Assembly: GCF_032193805.1 (NCBI RefSeq)
Contig: NZ_JAVBIK010000001.1
Span: 248,001-312,000, forward strand
Source: Rhodoferax potami
GTDB lineage: Bacteria; Pseudomonadota; Gammaproteobacteria; Burkholderiales; Burkholderiaceae_C
Reading direction: 5' to 3'
DNA: 64,000 nt
Below, in pieces: positions 1 through 8,761 of the stretch. The translations under genes were made by a program, and so were the position numbers. Position 1 is the first letter of the stretch. Every line of letters begins with the position of its first letter. The notes below the pieces were generated by a model, which saw only the letters and a program-made list of their open reading frames with translations, had not been told where the DNA came from and ran no database searches.

Positions 1-53
1 GAATGGATGCCTTGTGCGTGCAAGGCCCCAATCAGCGCCGGGTAATCATGCAT
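1..53 (-). CDS. possible 5' end of a further operon gene, cut by window edge
   Basis: Only 17 codons are visible, starting MHDYPALIGALHAQGIH, in the same direction as the putrescine transporter operon and 67 bp downstream of its last permease gene. An AGGGG element lies about 5 nt upstream of the ATG and could be its ribosome binding site. The fragment is too short to assign a family. Continuation beyond the window edge is needed to show it is a real gene. Confidence 0.35.
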   Translation of the reverse strand, partial: MHDYPALIGALHAQGIH

Positions 54-120
54 AAAAACCCCTATGGCGCTCACCCATCGTACGGAGCGCGCTACAAAAA
101 CAATAGCAAATCAACAGCCT

Positions 121-987
121 TTAAGCGGTGGGCGACTGCAGTACACCTGTCACAGCCCTTGAGGCTGCAGCAATCTCACGCTCACGTTTACGCGTCTGGC
201 GTGCCACCCAGATGCTGTAGCCCACAATCACAGTGGTCACCGTAACGATCAGCAAAGTAGCGGCTGCATAGATCGTCGGATTGATACCGCGGCGGGCATA
301 GCCGAATATGACCTGAGGCAAGGTATTCACCCCCGGACCCGACAGAAACTCTGAGATCACCACATCGTCAAACGACAAAGTAAAGCTCAGCAAAAACGCC
401 GCCAAAATGCCTTGGGCGATGTTGGGGAGTGTGACTAGAAAGAACACCTCATGAGGTCGTGCACCCAAGTCCATGGCGGCCTCTTCCAACGAACGGTTCA
501 CTTCCAGCAGGCGGGACTGAATCACCACCATGCCATAGGCCATTCCCAACAGAGTGTGGCCCAAAATAATGGTGAACATGCCGCGTTCGGGCCAACCGAA
601 CACATTTTGGGCGCCGACCATCAACAACAAGAGTGACAAACCAATCACCACCTCAGGCATCACCAAAGGTGCATTGACCATGCCAGAGAAGGCGGTACGG
701 CCGAGAAAACGGCGGTAACGCACCAGTACAAATGCGGCAAAAGTGCCCAACACAGCAGACAGCACGCCTGTGACCAGTGCCACTTGTATGGATAACCAAA
801 ACCCTTCGACAATTTTGGTATCCCGCGTCAGGGCTTCGTACCAGCGAAGGGAGAATCCCGTGAAGTTGGCATCCTGACGGGTGCTGTTAAACGAGAACAC
901 CACCATAAACAACAGCGGCATGTAGAGGAACAGATACACCAAAGCCAACCAGGCTTTGCCGAAATGCTTTTCTATCCAGGCTTTCAT
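121..987 (-). CDS. potI: putrescine ABC transporter inner-membrane permease, PotI/PotC-like
   Basis: This 288-residue protein is an integral membrane permease of a polyamine importer. It has an N-terminal membrane segment (about residues 14-34, LVYLFLYMPLLFMVVFSFN), several further hydrophobic helices, and the cytoplasmic EAA loop (EEAAMDLGARPHEVFFLVTLP, about residues 168-188) that contacts the ATPase. Length matches PotC/PotI. It is the fourth transporter gene in the order SBP, ATPase, permease, permease. The start follows an AAGGATCGCC ribosome binding site, 8 bp after the preceding permease gene. The specific substrate (putrescine rather than spermidine) is inferred from the neighbouring putrescine-catabolic genes. 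Confidence 0.92.
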   Translation of the reverse strand: MKAWIEKHFGKAWLALVYLFLYMPLLFMVVFSFNSTRQDANFTGFSLRWYEALTRDTKIVEGFWLSIQVALVTGVLSAVLGTFAAFVLVRYRRFLGRTAFSGMVNAPLVMPEVVIGLSLLLLMVGAQNVFGWPERGMFTIILGHTLLGMAYGMVVIQSRLLEVNRSLEEAAMDLGARPHEVFFLVTLPNIAQGILAAFLLSFTLSFDDVVISEFLSGPGVNTLPQVIFGYARRGINPTIYAAATLLIVTVTTVIVGYSIWVARQTRKREREIAAASRAVTGVLQSPTA

Positions 988-995
988 GGCGATCC

Positions 996-1913
996 TTAAT
1001 GCTTGGGCTCAGCGGCTTCGCCGGTGTAGCGGTAGTACAGGGCCAAAGGCACCACAATCAGGCCAATCATCACAACGGCTAAGGCGCTGGCCCGGGGCCA
1101 GTTGTTGCTGGTGAACATCTCATCCCAGACCACCCGGCCAATCATGATGTTCTCTGGCCCACCTAAGAGCGAGGGAATCACAAATTCACCGACCGAAGGG
1201 ATGAAAACCAACATGAAGCCGGCCACGATGCCCGCTTTGGACAATGGCACCGTCACCAACCAAAAGGCTTTGAACGGCGATGTTCCCAAGTCGTAGGCCG
1301 CCTCCAGAAGACGGAAATCCATCTTCACCAAGTTGGCGTAAAGCGGCAAGATCATGAAGGGCAGGTAGACATAGGTCATGCCGACCAACATCGACACATT
1401 GGTATAGAGCATCTGAATCGGCTCCGACGTCAGCCCCACCGCCATCAGCAGTTGGTTGATGACCCCCTGATCCGCCAAAATCCCTTTCCATGCATAGACC
1501 CGCAGCAGAAAGGAAGTCCAAAACGGCAACATCACCATCATCAACAGCGCGGGCCGCACACTCGGCTTGGCACGGGCGATGAAATACGCAAACGGGTAGC
1601 CAATCAACAGACACAGTACCGCCGTGCAAAGCGCATACCAAATGGAGCGCAGATAGGCCTCAATGTAGAGCGTCTGGAAAAGCGCCCCACCCTCTCCGGT
1701 TCGGAAGATGGACCAGTAATTCTCGTACTTCAACTTCAACAGACCCGTTCCCGAATCCCAAATCGGCTTGAACGGGTTGATGTCATTGCCCATGTCTACA
1801 AAACTGATGTAGACCAGAATCAGAAAAGGCAACAAAAAGAAAATCAGCAACCAACTGAATGGCACACCGATCACAAATCGGCGTCCGGGGGAAGGCAAAG
1901 GGTTCGTGGACAT
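996..1913 (-). CDS. potH: putrescine ABC transporter inner-membrane permease, PotH/PotB-like
   Basis: This 305-residue permease pairs with the next gene product to form the membrane channel of the polyamine importer. It starts with a hydrophobic helix (FSWLLIFFLLPFLILVYISF) and a periplasmic loop (DINPFKPIWDSG) typical of PotB/PotH. The EAA motif (LEAAYDLGTSPFKAFWLVTVP) lies near residues 205-225. The reading frame is open for four more codons to a TTG at 1925, but the ATG at 1913 has a GAGG element 8 nt upstream and begins 8 nt after the ATPase stop, so I chose it. Confidence 0.92.
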   Translation of the reverse strand: MSTNPLPSPGRRFVIGVPFSWLLIFFLLPFLILVYISFVDMGNDINPFKPIWDSGTGLLKLKYENYWSIFRTGEGGALFQTLYIEAYLRSIWYALCTAVLCLLIGYPFAYFIARAKPSVRPALLMMVMLPFWTSFLLRVYAWKGILADQGVINQLLMAVGLTSEPIQMLYTNVSMLVGMTYVYLPFMILPLYANLVKMDFRLLEAAYDLGTSPFKAFWLVTVPLSKAGIVAGFMLVFIPSVGEFVIPSLLGGPENIMIGRVVWDEMFTSNNWPRASALAVVMIGLIVVPLALYYRYTGEAAEPKH

Positions 1914-1921
1914 AAGCGACC

Positions 1922-3022
1922 TCAATCCCGCAACACGATGCCGGAACGATCACCCCACCAGAAAAACACATCGTCCTCCCAGGTGATATCGCTCAGGTCT
2001 TGGCGCGAGGTGTTGGCCTCGGTGATCTTCACCCGGGTTCCGTCCGTTGCGATCACGATGAAGGTGTTGTACGAGCCGAAATAAGCGATCTCTTTCACCT
2101 TCCCGGTGAACACGTTCACATTGACCGCCGGGCGCGTCTTGCTGATTTCGATTTTTTCAGGCCGCACAGCGATGCCCACCGGCATGTTGAGCGTGCCGCT
2201 CACACCATGGCCGACTTGTATCTCGCCGATACCGGTGACTGCGGCACAGCGGTCGACTTCGTCTACGCTGAGGCGACCTTCAAACACATTCACATTGCCA
2301 ATAAAACCGGCCACAAAACGGTTGGCCGGATGTTCATAGACTTCTTCAGGGGTCCCCACTTGCAAGACACGGCCTTTGCTCATCACCGCAATACGACTTG
2401 CCATGGTCATGGCTTCCTCCTGGTCATGGGTCACCATGACACACGTAACGCCCACCTTTTCGATGATGTTGACCAACTCGAATTGGGTTTGCTCGCGCAG
2501 TTTTTTGTCGAGCGCGCCCAAGGGCTCATCCAACAACAACAATTTGGGGCGCTTGGCCAAACTGCGCGCCAACGCCACCCGCTGCTGCTGCCCGCCTGAC
2601 AGTTGGTGGGGCTTACGCTTGGCATAGGCGCCCAGCTGAACCAAATCCAGCATCTCGCCTACACGCTGCTTAATTTCGTCTTTGGGCAGGCCCTCCCGCT
2701 TCAAACCGAAAGCGACGTTCTCCCAGATATCCAGGTGGGGAAACAGCGCATAGCTCTGGAACATCATGTTGATCGGGCGGTCATAGGGTGCCAACTTGGC
2801 CACGTCCTGCCCACCAAGCAAGATGCGCCCTGAGGTCGGCGACTCAAAACCAGCCAACATGCGCAGCAAGGTCGACTTACCACAGCCCGAGCTCCCCAAA
2901 AGGGCGAAGATTTCACCTTGGGCGATGGATAGCGAGACTTCGTCGACAGCAACAGCTTCGTCAAAGCGCTTTACCAGTTTCTCGGTGACAAGATATCCCA
3001 CTTTGTCGGGTTGCACTGCCAT
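1922..3022 (-). CDS. potG: putrescine ABC transporter ATP-binding protein, PotG/PotA-like
   Basis: This 366-residue cytoplasmic ATPase energises polyamine import. It shows Walker A (GSSGCGKST, about residues 43-51), the Q-loop region (NMMFQSYALFPH), the ABC signature (LSGGQQQR), Walker B (LLLLDEPLGALD) and the switch histidine (VMVTHDQEEA). The C-terminal third (VNVFEG and ALRPEKI-like segments) is the TOBE regulatory domain. The frame extends 20 codons upstream, but the family-typical start MAVQPDKVGY at 3022 follows an AAAGG element. A hairpin with a T run separates it from the upstream binding-protein gene. Confidence 0.93.
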   Translation of the reverse strand: MAVQPDKVGYLVTEKLVKRFDEAVAVDEVSLSIAQGEIFALLGSSGCGKSTLLRMLAGFESPTSGRILLGGQDVAKLAPYDRPINMMFQSYALFPHLDIWENVAFGLKREGLPKDEIKQRVGEMLDLVQLGAYAKRKPHQLSGGQQQRVALARSLAKRPKLLLLDEPLGALDKKLREQTQFELVNIIEKVGVTCVMVTHDQEEAMTMASRIAVMSKGRVLQVGTPEEVYEHPANRFVAGFIGNVNVFEGRLSVDEVDRCAAVTGIGEIQVGHGVSGTLNMPVGIAVRPEKIEISKTRPAVNVNVFTGKVKEIAYFGSYNTFIVIATDGTRVKITEANTSRQDLSDITWEDDVFFWWGDRSGIVLRD

Positions 3023-3053
3023 GTGATTGACCTTTGATGATGTCTCTAGATGC

Positions 3054-3090
3054 AAAAAGGGCTGTTCATACCGGGGGTACAAACAGCCCT
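3054..3090 (-). terminator. hairpin plus T run between binding-protein and ATPase genes (partial terminator)
   Basis: Read on the minus strand, a perfect 9-bp stem AGGGCTGTT/AACAGCCCT (3082-3090 with 3058-3066) encloses a 15-nt loop and is followed by TTTTT. It lies 21 nt after the potF-like stop and about 30 nt before the potG-like start. Its shape is that of an intrinsic terminator. Inside an operon it would act as an attenuator that favours expression of the binding protein. Confidence 0.7.
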
Positions 3091-3111
3091 GAGGTACGTC
3101 GAATACGGGGC

Positions 3112-4272
3112 TTACTTACCTTTTTTGAACGCGTTGTAGGCGTTCGCCATCGATTCACGCGCTTCATTGGTGAAGCTGCTTGGTGGGATCATTTTGGAAA
3201 AGTACTCGGCATCCACAAAAATGCTCTTGTTAGCAGTCATCTCTGGATTGATTTTTTCCACCGAAGCCTTGTTACCGGTGTTGTAGTTCATCTCATTGGT
3301 CATGGATGCACCGCTCTCAGCGCGGAGGTAGAAGTCAATGAAAGCGTGGGCATTGTTAGGGTGCTTGGCATCCTTGGTCAGCCCCATCGCATCAATGAAA
3401 ATCAGAGCACCTGTGCTGGGCAACATCGCTTCGATTACGTCTTTGGAGCCGTTCTCCTTGGCACGGACTGCCGCAATGTTGATATCGCCAGCCCAGCCGA
3501 TGGATGCACAAGCCTTACCGCCTGCGAGATCGTCAATCATGGTGGAGCTGAACAAACGCACGTCTTTACGGACTTTCGCCAACATGGCGCCTGCTTCTTT
3601 GTAGTCATCAGCGCTGTTGGAATACGCGTCTTTACCAATGTAATGCAAGGCTACCGGCAGAATTTCAGTGGGCGAATCGAGGTAGGCAATACCGCAAGAC
3701 TTCAGCTTGGCGGTGTATTTGGGGTTGAATACCAGATCCCACGCGTTTTCGGGCATGGGCATGCCGCCCAAGGCTTTCTCGACTTTGGTCTTGTTGATAC
3801 CCACGGTGGTAAAGCTCCAAGCCCACGGCACGAGGTGCTTGTTATCCGGATCTGCCTTGGTCATGGTGGCCATCAGGGCCGGATCCAGATTGGCCAAGTT
3901 TTTGATTTTTGATTTATCCAGGGGCTGCAGCAAGCCGCCTTCAATTTGTGGCTTGGCGAAAACGGTGCCTGGCACCACCAAGTCGTATCCTGTGTTGCCT
4001 GCCACCAGTTTTGCATGCAGCGCTTCGTTGGTCTCAAAGGTGTCGTAGTTAACCTTGATACCGGTTTCTTTCTCAAAGGCGGCAATCATTCCCTCAGGAA
4101 TATAGTCCGGCCAGTTGTAAATATTCAGTACCTTTTCTTCGGTGTTCACCGGCTCAGCCGGGGCACTCGCCACAGGCGCGGGTGTTGCCGCAGCCGCGGG
4201 TGCTTCCTCTTTTTTGCCGCATGCGGCCAAAACCAGCGCAGAGAGCGCAAACGTGCAAAGGTACTTATTCAT
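3112..4272 (-). CDS. potF: periplasmic putrescine-binding lipoprotein, PotF/SpuD-like
   Basis: This 386-residue solute-binding protein captures polyamine and delivers it to the permease. The N-terminus (MNKYLCTFALSALVLAAC) is a lipoprotein signal with lipobox LAAC (Cys18), followed by a low-complexity Ala/Pro linker, so it is probably membrane-anchored instead of freely periplasmic. The mature part begins VLNIYNWPDYIPEGMIAAFEKETGIKV-like, the hallmark of the PotD/PotF family, and retains the aromatic residues that box the polyamine. It lies downstream of the aminotransferase gene and upstream of the ATPase gene. Confidence 0.93.
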   Translation of the reverse strand: MNKYLCTFALSALVLAACGKKEEAPAAAATPAPVASAPAEPVNTEEKVLNIYNWPDYIPEGMIAAFEKETGIKVNYDTFETNEALHAKLVAGNTGYDLVVPGTVFAKPQIEGGLLQPLDKSKIKNLANLDPALMATMTKADPDNKHLVPWAWSFTTVGINKTKVEKALGGMPMPENAWDLVFNPKYTAKLKSCGIAYLDSPTEILPVALHYIGKDAYSNSADDYKEAGAMLAKVRKDVRLFSSTMIDDLAGGKACASIGWAGDINIAAVRAKENGSKDVIEAMLPSTGALIFIDAMGLTKDAKHPNNAHAFIDFYLRAESGASMTNEMNYNTGNKASVEKINPEMTANKSIFVDAEYFSKMIPPSSFTNEARESMANAYNAFKKGK

Positions 4273-4352
4273 GGTGAGCTGATTCCCGTAGAAATGAAGG
4301 TGTTGAACTACGAACGACTAGCCTGACTCAAGCAATATTCAGACCAAAAAAG

Positions 4353-4358
4353 ATTATA
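4353..4358 (-). promoter_or_regulatory. possible internal -10 element upstream of potF
   Basis: The minus strand reads TATAAT, a perfect sigma-70 -10 hexamer, in the 92-bp gap upstream of the binding-protein gene. No good -35 hexamer is seen at 16-18 bp (the best is CCAAAG-like), so a secondary promoter is only a possibility. Confidence 0.3.
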
Positions 4359-4364
4359 GAAGTG

Positions 4365-5759
4365 CTATGCCAGCCCTTTGGCCCTCAGCTCCGCATGGGT
4401 AAGGTCCAATGCCAAATAAATCAAGCGCATCATTTCATCAATGTCAGCGCGGGACATGGTCAGCGGCGGGGCAATGATCATCCGGTCACCGACTGCGCGC
4501 ATCACCAAGCCACTGCCGAAGCAGTGGGCCCGGCACACCATACCCACCGCATCTTGCTCAGCAAACCGGGTACCTGCGCGCTTGTCTTTGATCAGCACCA
4601 TGCCAGCTACGAATCCACAGGTTTCGGCAGCAGTGACCAAGGGGTGCTCATTCAGCTCTGCAAAACGCTGCGCAAAGTAAGCCCCAATGTCACCATGCAC
4701 CCTTTGAGGGAGCTGCTCACGCTCCATCAGGGCGACATTGGCCAGCCCGACAGCGCAAGCCACGGGGTGGCCGCTGTAGGTGTAGCCATGGTTGAACTCA
4801 CCACCTTGTTCAATCAGGACCTTGGCGACACGGTTGCCTACCATCACGCCGCCCAGGGGGATATACCCGCTGGTGATGGCTTTGGCGAAAGTCACCAAGT
4901 CGGGCTTGTAGCCGAATTTCTCGTACCCGAACCAGTGCCCCAAACGGCCGAAGGCACAAATCACTTCGTCACTGATCAGCAAGATGCCGTATTTGTCCAC
5001 AATCCGCTGGATCTCGGGCCAATAGCTGTCCGGCGGAATAATCACACCGCCCGCGCCCTGCACAGGCTCTGCAATGAATGCCGCGACCTTGTCGGGACCC
5101 ACGGACAGAATTTTTTCCTCCAGCCACCCCGCTGCCCGCACCCCGAACTCCTCGGCCGACTCGCCGGGCAAGCCGTTCTCGAAGAAATAAGGCTGCCCGA
5201 TGTGGGTGATGTTGGGAATCGGCAAGTCACCCTGCGCGTGCATGCCACTCATGCCCCCCAAAGAGGCGCCCGCCATCGTGCTGCCGTGGTAAGCATTCAG
5301 GCGGCTGATGATGACCTTGCGCTGGGGCTGCCCCAACAAATCCCAATAGCGACGTACCATGCGCACATTCGAATCATTGCTTTCACTGCCGCTTGACGAG
5401 TAAAAGACATGCTGAAAACTGCGGTCGCCCACATCTGGTGCCAAGGATGCCAATTTGGCGGCCAGTTGCACGGCAGGCACATTGGTCGTCTGGAAAAAGC
5501 TGTTGTAGTAGGGCAGCGTCATCATTTGTTGATGGGCTGCATCTGCCAGCTCGCGGCGCCCGTATCCGGCATTCACGCACCACAAACCACTCATGCCGTC
5601 CAGGATGCGGTGACCTTCAGAGTCCCAGACGTAGATGCCATCCGCATGACTGATGACCCGGGCACCGCGGCCCTGCAGGTCTTTAAAGTCGGTAAACGGA
5701 TGCAAAAAGTGCGCGCTGTCGAGCGCCTGAATATGTGCGGTATCGATGGATGCGTTCAT
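4365..5759 (-). CDS. spuC: class III aminotransferase, putrescine--pyruvate aminotransferase (SpuC-like)
   Basis: This 464-residue PLP-dependent omega-aminotransferase probably transfers the amino group of putrescine (or a related omega-amine) to pyruvate. Visible motifs are the N-terminal HPFTDF segment, the GLWCVNAGYGR substrate-site segment, SSSGSESNDSN for PLP phosphate binding, the DEVICAFGRLG aspartate region, and the PLP lysine in TFAKAITSGY (about K293). Length is typical for the SpuC/beta-alanine aminotransferase group. Its position between a gamma-glutamylputrescine synthetase and a putrescine transporter supports putrescine. A role on other omega-amines cannot be excluded. Confidence 0.88.
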   Translation of the reverse strand: MNASIDTAHIQALDSAHFLHPFTDFKDLQGRGARVISHADGIYVWDSEGHRILDGMSGLWCVNAGYGRRELADAAHQQMMTLPYYNSFFQTTNVPAVQLAAKLASLAPDVGDRSFQHVFYSSSGSESNDSNVRMVRRYWDLLGQPQRKVIISRLNAYHGSTMAGASLGGMSGMHAQGDLPIPNITHIGQPYFFENGLPGESAEEFGVRAAGWLEEKILSVGPDKVAAFIAEPVQGAGGVIIPPDSYWPEIQRIVDKYGILLISDEVICAFGRLGHWFGYEKFGYKPDLVTFAKAITSGYIPLGGVMVGNRVAKVLIEQGGEFNHGYTYSGHPVACAVGLANVALMEREQLPQRVHGDIGAYFAQRFAELNEHPLVTAAETCGFVAGMVLIKDKRAGTRFAEQDAVGMVCRAHCFGSGLVMRAVGDRMIIAPPLTMSRADIDEMMRLIYLALDLTHAELRAKGLA

Positions 5760-5789
5760 GGCTATTCAAATCAAAGGTGGGCGAAGGCG

Positions 5790-7157
5790 TTACACATGGA
5801 GCAACAAGTGCTCGCGCTCCCACGGCGAAATCACCTTCATGAACTCGTCAAACTCCAGCTCCTTGATTTCTGAATAGACCGTGACGAACTCTTTGCCCAA
5901 GACCTCATGCAAATCGGTCTCTTTGCGCAGCCAATCCAGCGCCTCCCCGAGGCTCCGTGGCAAGGCATACGGGGACAGATAGGCATCCCCCCGCATCTCC
6001 GGCTTGGGTTTGATTTTGTTTTTCAGACCGAGGTAGCCGCACGCCAAGGTCATCGCCATCGCCACATAGGGGTTGGCATCTGCGCCGATCACCCGGTTTT
6101 CTACCCGGCGGGCTGCCGGCGAGGAGATGGGCGAACGGATACCAACAGTGCGGTTGTCATAGCCCCACTCGATATTGATAGGTGCCGCTGTGTTGCGAGA
6201 CAGGCGCCGATAACTATTCACATACGGTGCCACCAACACCATGGCAGCCGGAATGTAGCGCTGCAATCCACCGATGTAGTGCATAAAGGCTTCGGATGGC
6301 GTGCCATCTTCATTGCTGAACACATTCTTGCCCGACTCTACATCCACCAAGCTCTGGTGCACGTGCATGGCACTACCGGGTTCGCCTGCAATCGGCTTGG
6401 CCATAAAGGTCGCGTACATGTCATGGCGCAGTGCAGCTTCGCGCACGGTGCGCTTGAAGAAAAACACCTCATCCGCCAAGCCCAGCGGCTTGTTGTGGAA
6501 GAAGTTGATCTCCATCTGCCCTGCCCCGACTTCGTGGATCAGCGTGTCCACGTTGAGCTCCATCTTGTCGGAGTAGTCGTAGATTTCTTCAAACAAGGGG
6601 TCGAACTCGTTTACCGCGTCGATGCTGTAGGCCTGGCGGGAGGTCTCGGCACGCCCGCTGCGGCCCACCGGTGCACGCAACAGGGTGTTAGGGTCGGTGT
6701 TACGAGCGGTAAGGTAAAACTCCAACTCGGGAGCCACAATCGGCTGAAGCCCCTCCGCAGCGTAAAGATCAAGGACCCGGCGCAACACGCTGCGCGGTGC
6801 AAAAGGCACCAGCTTGCCCTCGTGGTCAAAGCAGTCGTGAATGACCTGCGCCGTAGGATCTGTAGCCCACGGGACGATACGCACCGAAGATGGATCGGGC
6901 CTCAGCTGCATGTCTTTGTCGGTGGGGTCAATGACGTCGTAGTACGGGCCACTTTCAGGAAACTCCCCTGTCACCCCCATGGCCACAATCGCTTGCGGAA
7001 GCCGCATGCCACGGTCTTCGGTGAACTTGGCGCGTGGCAGGATTTTTCCGCGAGCGACTCCGGTCAAGTCGGGCACCAAACACTCCACCTCCGTGACCCG
7101 GCGCTCATTGAGCCATTGCTCCAGATCGTTGAAATTCATGTTTTTGTTTTCCGTCAT
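5790..7157 (-). CDS. puuA: glutamine-synthetase-family gamma-glutamylpolyamine synthetase (PuuA-like)
   Basis: This 455-residue enzyme of the glutamine synthetase fold probably ligates glutamate to putrescine using ATP, the first step of the Puu route. It has the N-terminal beta-grasp region (VECLVPDLTGVARGKILPR), the metal/glutamate motif (VGAGQMEINF), the ATP-site motif (GSAMHVHQSL) and the Arg/Glu C-terminal motif (ENRVIGADANPY). It is slightly shorter than housekeeping GlnA and lacks the adenylylation-site Tyr segment, as PuuA-type enzymes do. The first gene of the operon, it starts after a strong AAGGAG box. A second Met six residues in is possible. Confidence 0.88.
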   Translation of the reverse strand: MTENKNMNFNDLEQWLNERRVTEVECLVPDLTGVARGKILPRAKFTEDRGMRLPQAIVAMGVTGEFPESGPYYDVIDPTDKDMQLRPDPSSVRIVPWATDPTAQVIHDCFDHEGKLVPFAPRSVLRRVLDLYAAEGLQPIVAPELEFYLTARNTDPNTLLRAPVGRSGRAETSRQAYSIDAVNEFDPLFEEIYDYSDKMELNVDTLIHEVGAGQMEINFFHNKPLGLADEVFFFKRTVREAALRHDMYATFMAKPIAGEPGSAMHVHQSLVDVESGKNVFSNEDGTPSEAFMHYIGGLQRYIPAAMVLVAPYVNSYRRLSRNTAAPINIEWGYDNRTVGIRSPISSPAARRVENRVIGADANPYVAMAMTLACGYLGLKNKIKPKPEMRGDAYLSPYALPRSLGEALDWLRKETDLHEVLGKEFVTVYSEIKELEFDEFMKVISPWEREHLLLHV

Positions 7158-7224
7158 GTTGTATCTCCTTGGGGTGCTGCACCGCCATCATGCCTGCAGT
7201 GCGGCGCTGTAGACCAAATCATTC

Positions 7225-7245
7225 TGGTGCAAAATTGGTTGCAAA
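7225..7245. promoter_or_regulatory. candidate MocR operator: direct repeat TGGT(T)GCAAA
   Basis: Two head-to-tail copies, TGGTGCAAA (7225-7233) and TGGTTGCAAA (7236-7245), spaced 11 bp start to start, lie in the 140-bp divergent gap between the puuA-like gene and the MocR regulator. ACCAA (7213-7217) and TTGGT (7235-7239) also form a short inverted repeat there. MocR/GabR proteins characteristically bind direct repeats in their divergent promoter. The assignment is inference from position and pattern. Confidence 0.5.
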
Positions 7246-7297
7246 CCGGAGCCATTTAAAAGACCTTCATGGTGCCACTTTAACCATTTGCATCCCC

Positions 7298-8761
7298 ATG
7301 CTGTCAGAACTCATCCTCAGTGAAATGCACCAGCTCAGCAGCAAAGGGCAGATGCCGCTGCACCGCCAACTGTATGAAGCCCTGCGCCGGGCAGTGCTGC
7401 AAGGCAAGCTCCATGCCGGAGACAAGCTCCCCTCCAGCCGCGAACTCACCCAGGATCTGAACTTGTCGCGCAACACAGTAGTGGCCGCCATCAACCAGCT
7501 GGTCACCGAGGGCTACCTTGTCAGTAGGGTGGGCAGTGGCACCTATGTCAACGAGCAATCACGCCAGGTGACGCGCCTCCAGCCAGCGCGGGAAGACAAG
7601 GGGTCCGGGCTGTCGAGCCGGGGAGTTGCCGTGTCCACCCAGTTCACCTCCGCCCAACTCGAAGTGCAGCCGTTTACCCCGGGTGTGGCCGACTTCAGCG
7701 CTTTCCCGGTGGCTCTTTGGCAACGCCTGCAAAACAAGCATTGGCGCATGACCTACCCCGAGATGCTGGACTACTCGTACGGCGGCGGCCACACCCCTTT
7801 GAGGCGTGCAGTGGCCGACTACCTCCGGGTATCGCGGAGTGTGCCGGTCGATATGGATCAGGTGTTGATCACCAATGGAACCCAGCAGTCTCTCGATTTG
7901 TGCGCCCACATGCTTGCGGACCACGGGCAATGCGTGTGGATGGAAGATCCCGCCTATTGGGGCGCCGTCAAGGCATTCACTGCCGCCGGCTTACAGCTTC
8001 ACCCTGTTTCGGTAGACCCACAAGGGTTGGCGCCCGGCCCTCTGGACGACCAGCACCCGCCCCGGCTGATTTACACCACGCCCTCGCACCAGTACCCGAC
8101 CGGTGCCGTCATGTCGCTCGCCCGCCGGCAACAACTGCTTGCCTTGGGCCGGCAACACAACGCCTGGATCCTGGAGGACGACTACGACAGCGAGTTCCGT
8201 TTCAGCGGCCCTCCCCTCTCGTCCTTGGCCGGGCTCGATCACAGTGGCCGGGTGATTTATCTCGGGTCCTTTTCCAAGGTGCTCTACCCGGGCCTCAAGC
8301 TGGGGTATCTGGTCGTCCCCAAAAACGTGGCTGCTGCTTTCAAGCAAGCCCACTACGACCTCAACCGGCCGGGGCAACTCCCCCTGCAGGCAGCACTCGC
8401 AGAATTCATAGAGTTGGGCCATTTTGCGGCGGCCTTGCGAAAGGCGCGGCAAAGCTATGCCCAGCGCCGAAAATGCCTGCTGGACGCGCTTCAACCCATA
8501 TTGGGGCCACACGCCAGCATCAGTGGCGCTGAGCAGGGCCTGCACTTGTGCCTGCAACTCCCCACGGTGTTGGACGACGAAGCATTGGCCCGCCGGATCG
8601 GACAAGCCGGCATGGTGGTTCGCCCCCTGTCCGCCTACTGCCTCGCACGGCGCGACGCCAAAGGCCTCGTGATCGGCTACGGATACGCCACCTTGCAGGA
8701 CATTGCGCACTGGGGCCCGCAGCTCGCACGCTTGGTTGCTGGAGCGCTCAAAGATCTTTGA
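7298..8761 (+). CDS. MocR/GabR-type regulator (GntR HTH fused to aminotransferase fold)
   Basis: The 487-residue protein has an N-terminal GntR winged helix (about residues 15-80: LYEALRRAVLQGKLHAGDKLPSSREL, then SRNTVVAAINQL and VGSGTYV) joined to a class I aminotransferase domain that senses PLP-bound ligand. The PLP lysine is in GSFSKVLYPG (K327). It is divergent from the putrescine operon and so probably controls it in response to putrescine, GABA or a derivative. The frame is open from 7169, but the first 43 codons do not resemble the family, so I used the ATG at 7298. Its 3' end overlaps the convergent oxidase gene by 14 bp. Confidence 0.93.
   Translation: MLSELILSEMHQLSSKGQMPLHRQLYEALRRAVLQGKLHAGDKLPSSRELTQDLNLSRNTVVAAINQLVTEGYLVSRVGSGTYVNEQSRQVTRLQPAREDKGSGLSSRGVAVSTQFTSAQLEVQPFTPGVADFSAFPVALWQRLQNKHWRMTYPEMLDYSYGGGHTPLRRAVADYLRVSRSVPVDMDQVLITNGTQQSLDLCAHMLADHGQCVWMEDPAYWGAVKAFTAAGLQLHPVSVDPQGLAPGPLDDQHPPRLIYTTPSHQYPTGAVMSLARRQQLLALGRQHNAWILEDDYDSEFRFSGPPLSSLAGLDHSGRVIYLGSFSKVLYPGLKLGYLVVPKNVAAAFKQAHYDLNRPGQLPLQAALAEFIELGHFAAALRKARQSYAQRRKCLLDALQPILGPHASISGAEQGLHLCLQLPTVLDDEALARRIGQAGMVVRPLSAYCLARRDAKGLVIGYGYATLQDIAHWGPQLARLVAGALKDL

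Noticed and set aside
3..245. Open frame of 80 codons on the plus strand at the window start
   Set aside because: It overlaps the end of the permease gene in antisense, has no recognisable motif or ribosome binding site, and its composition is that of a shadow frame.
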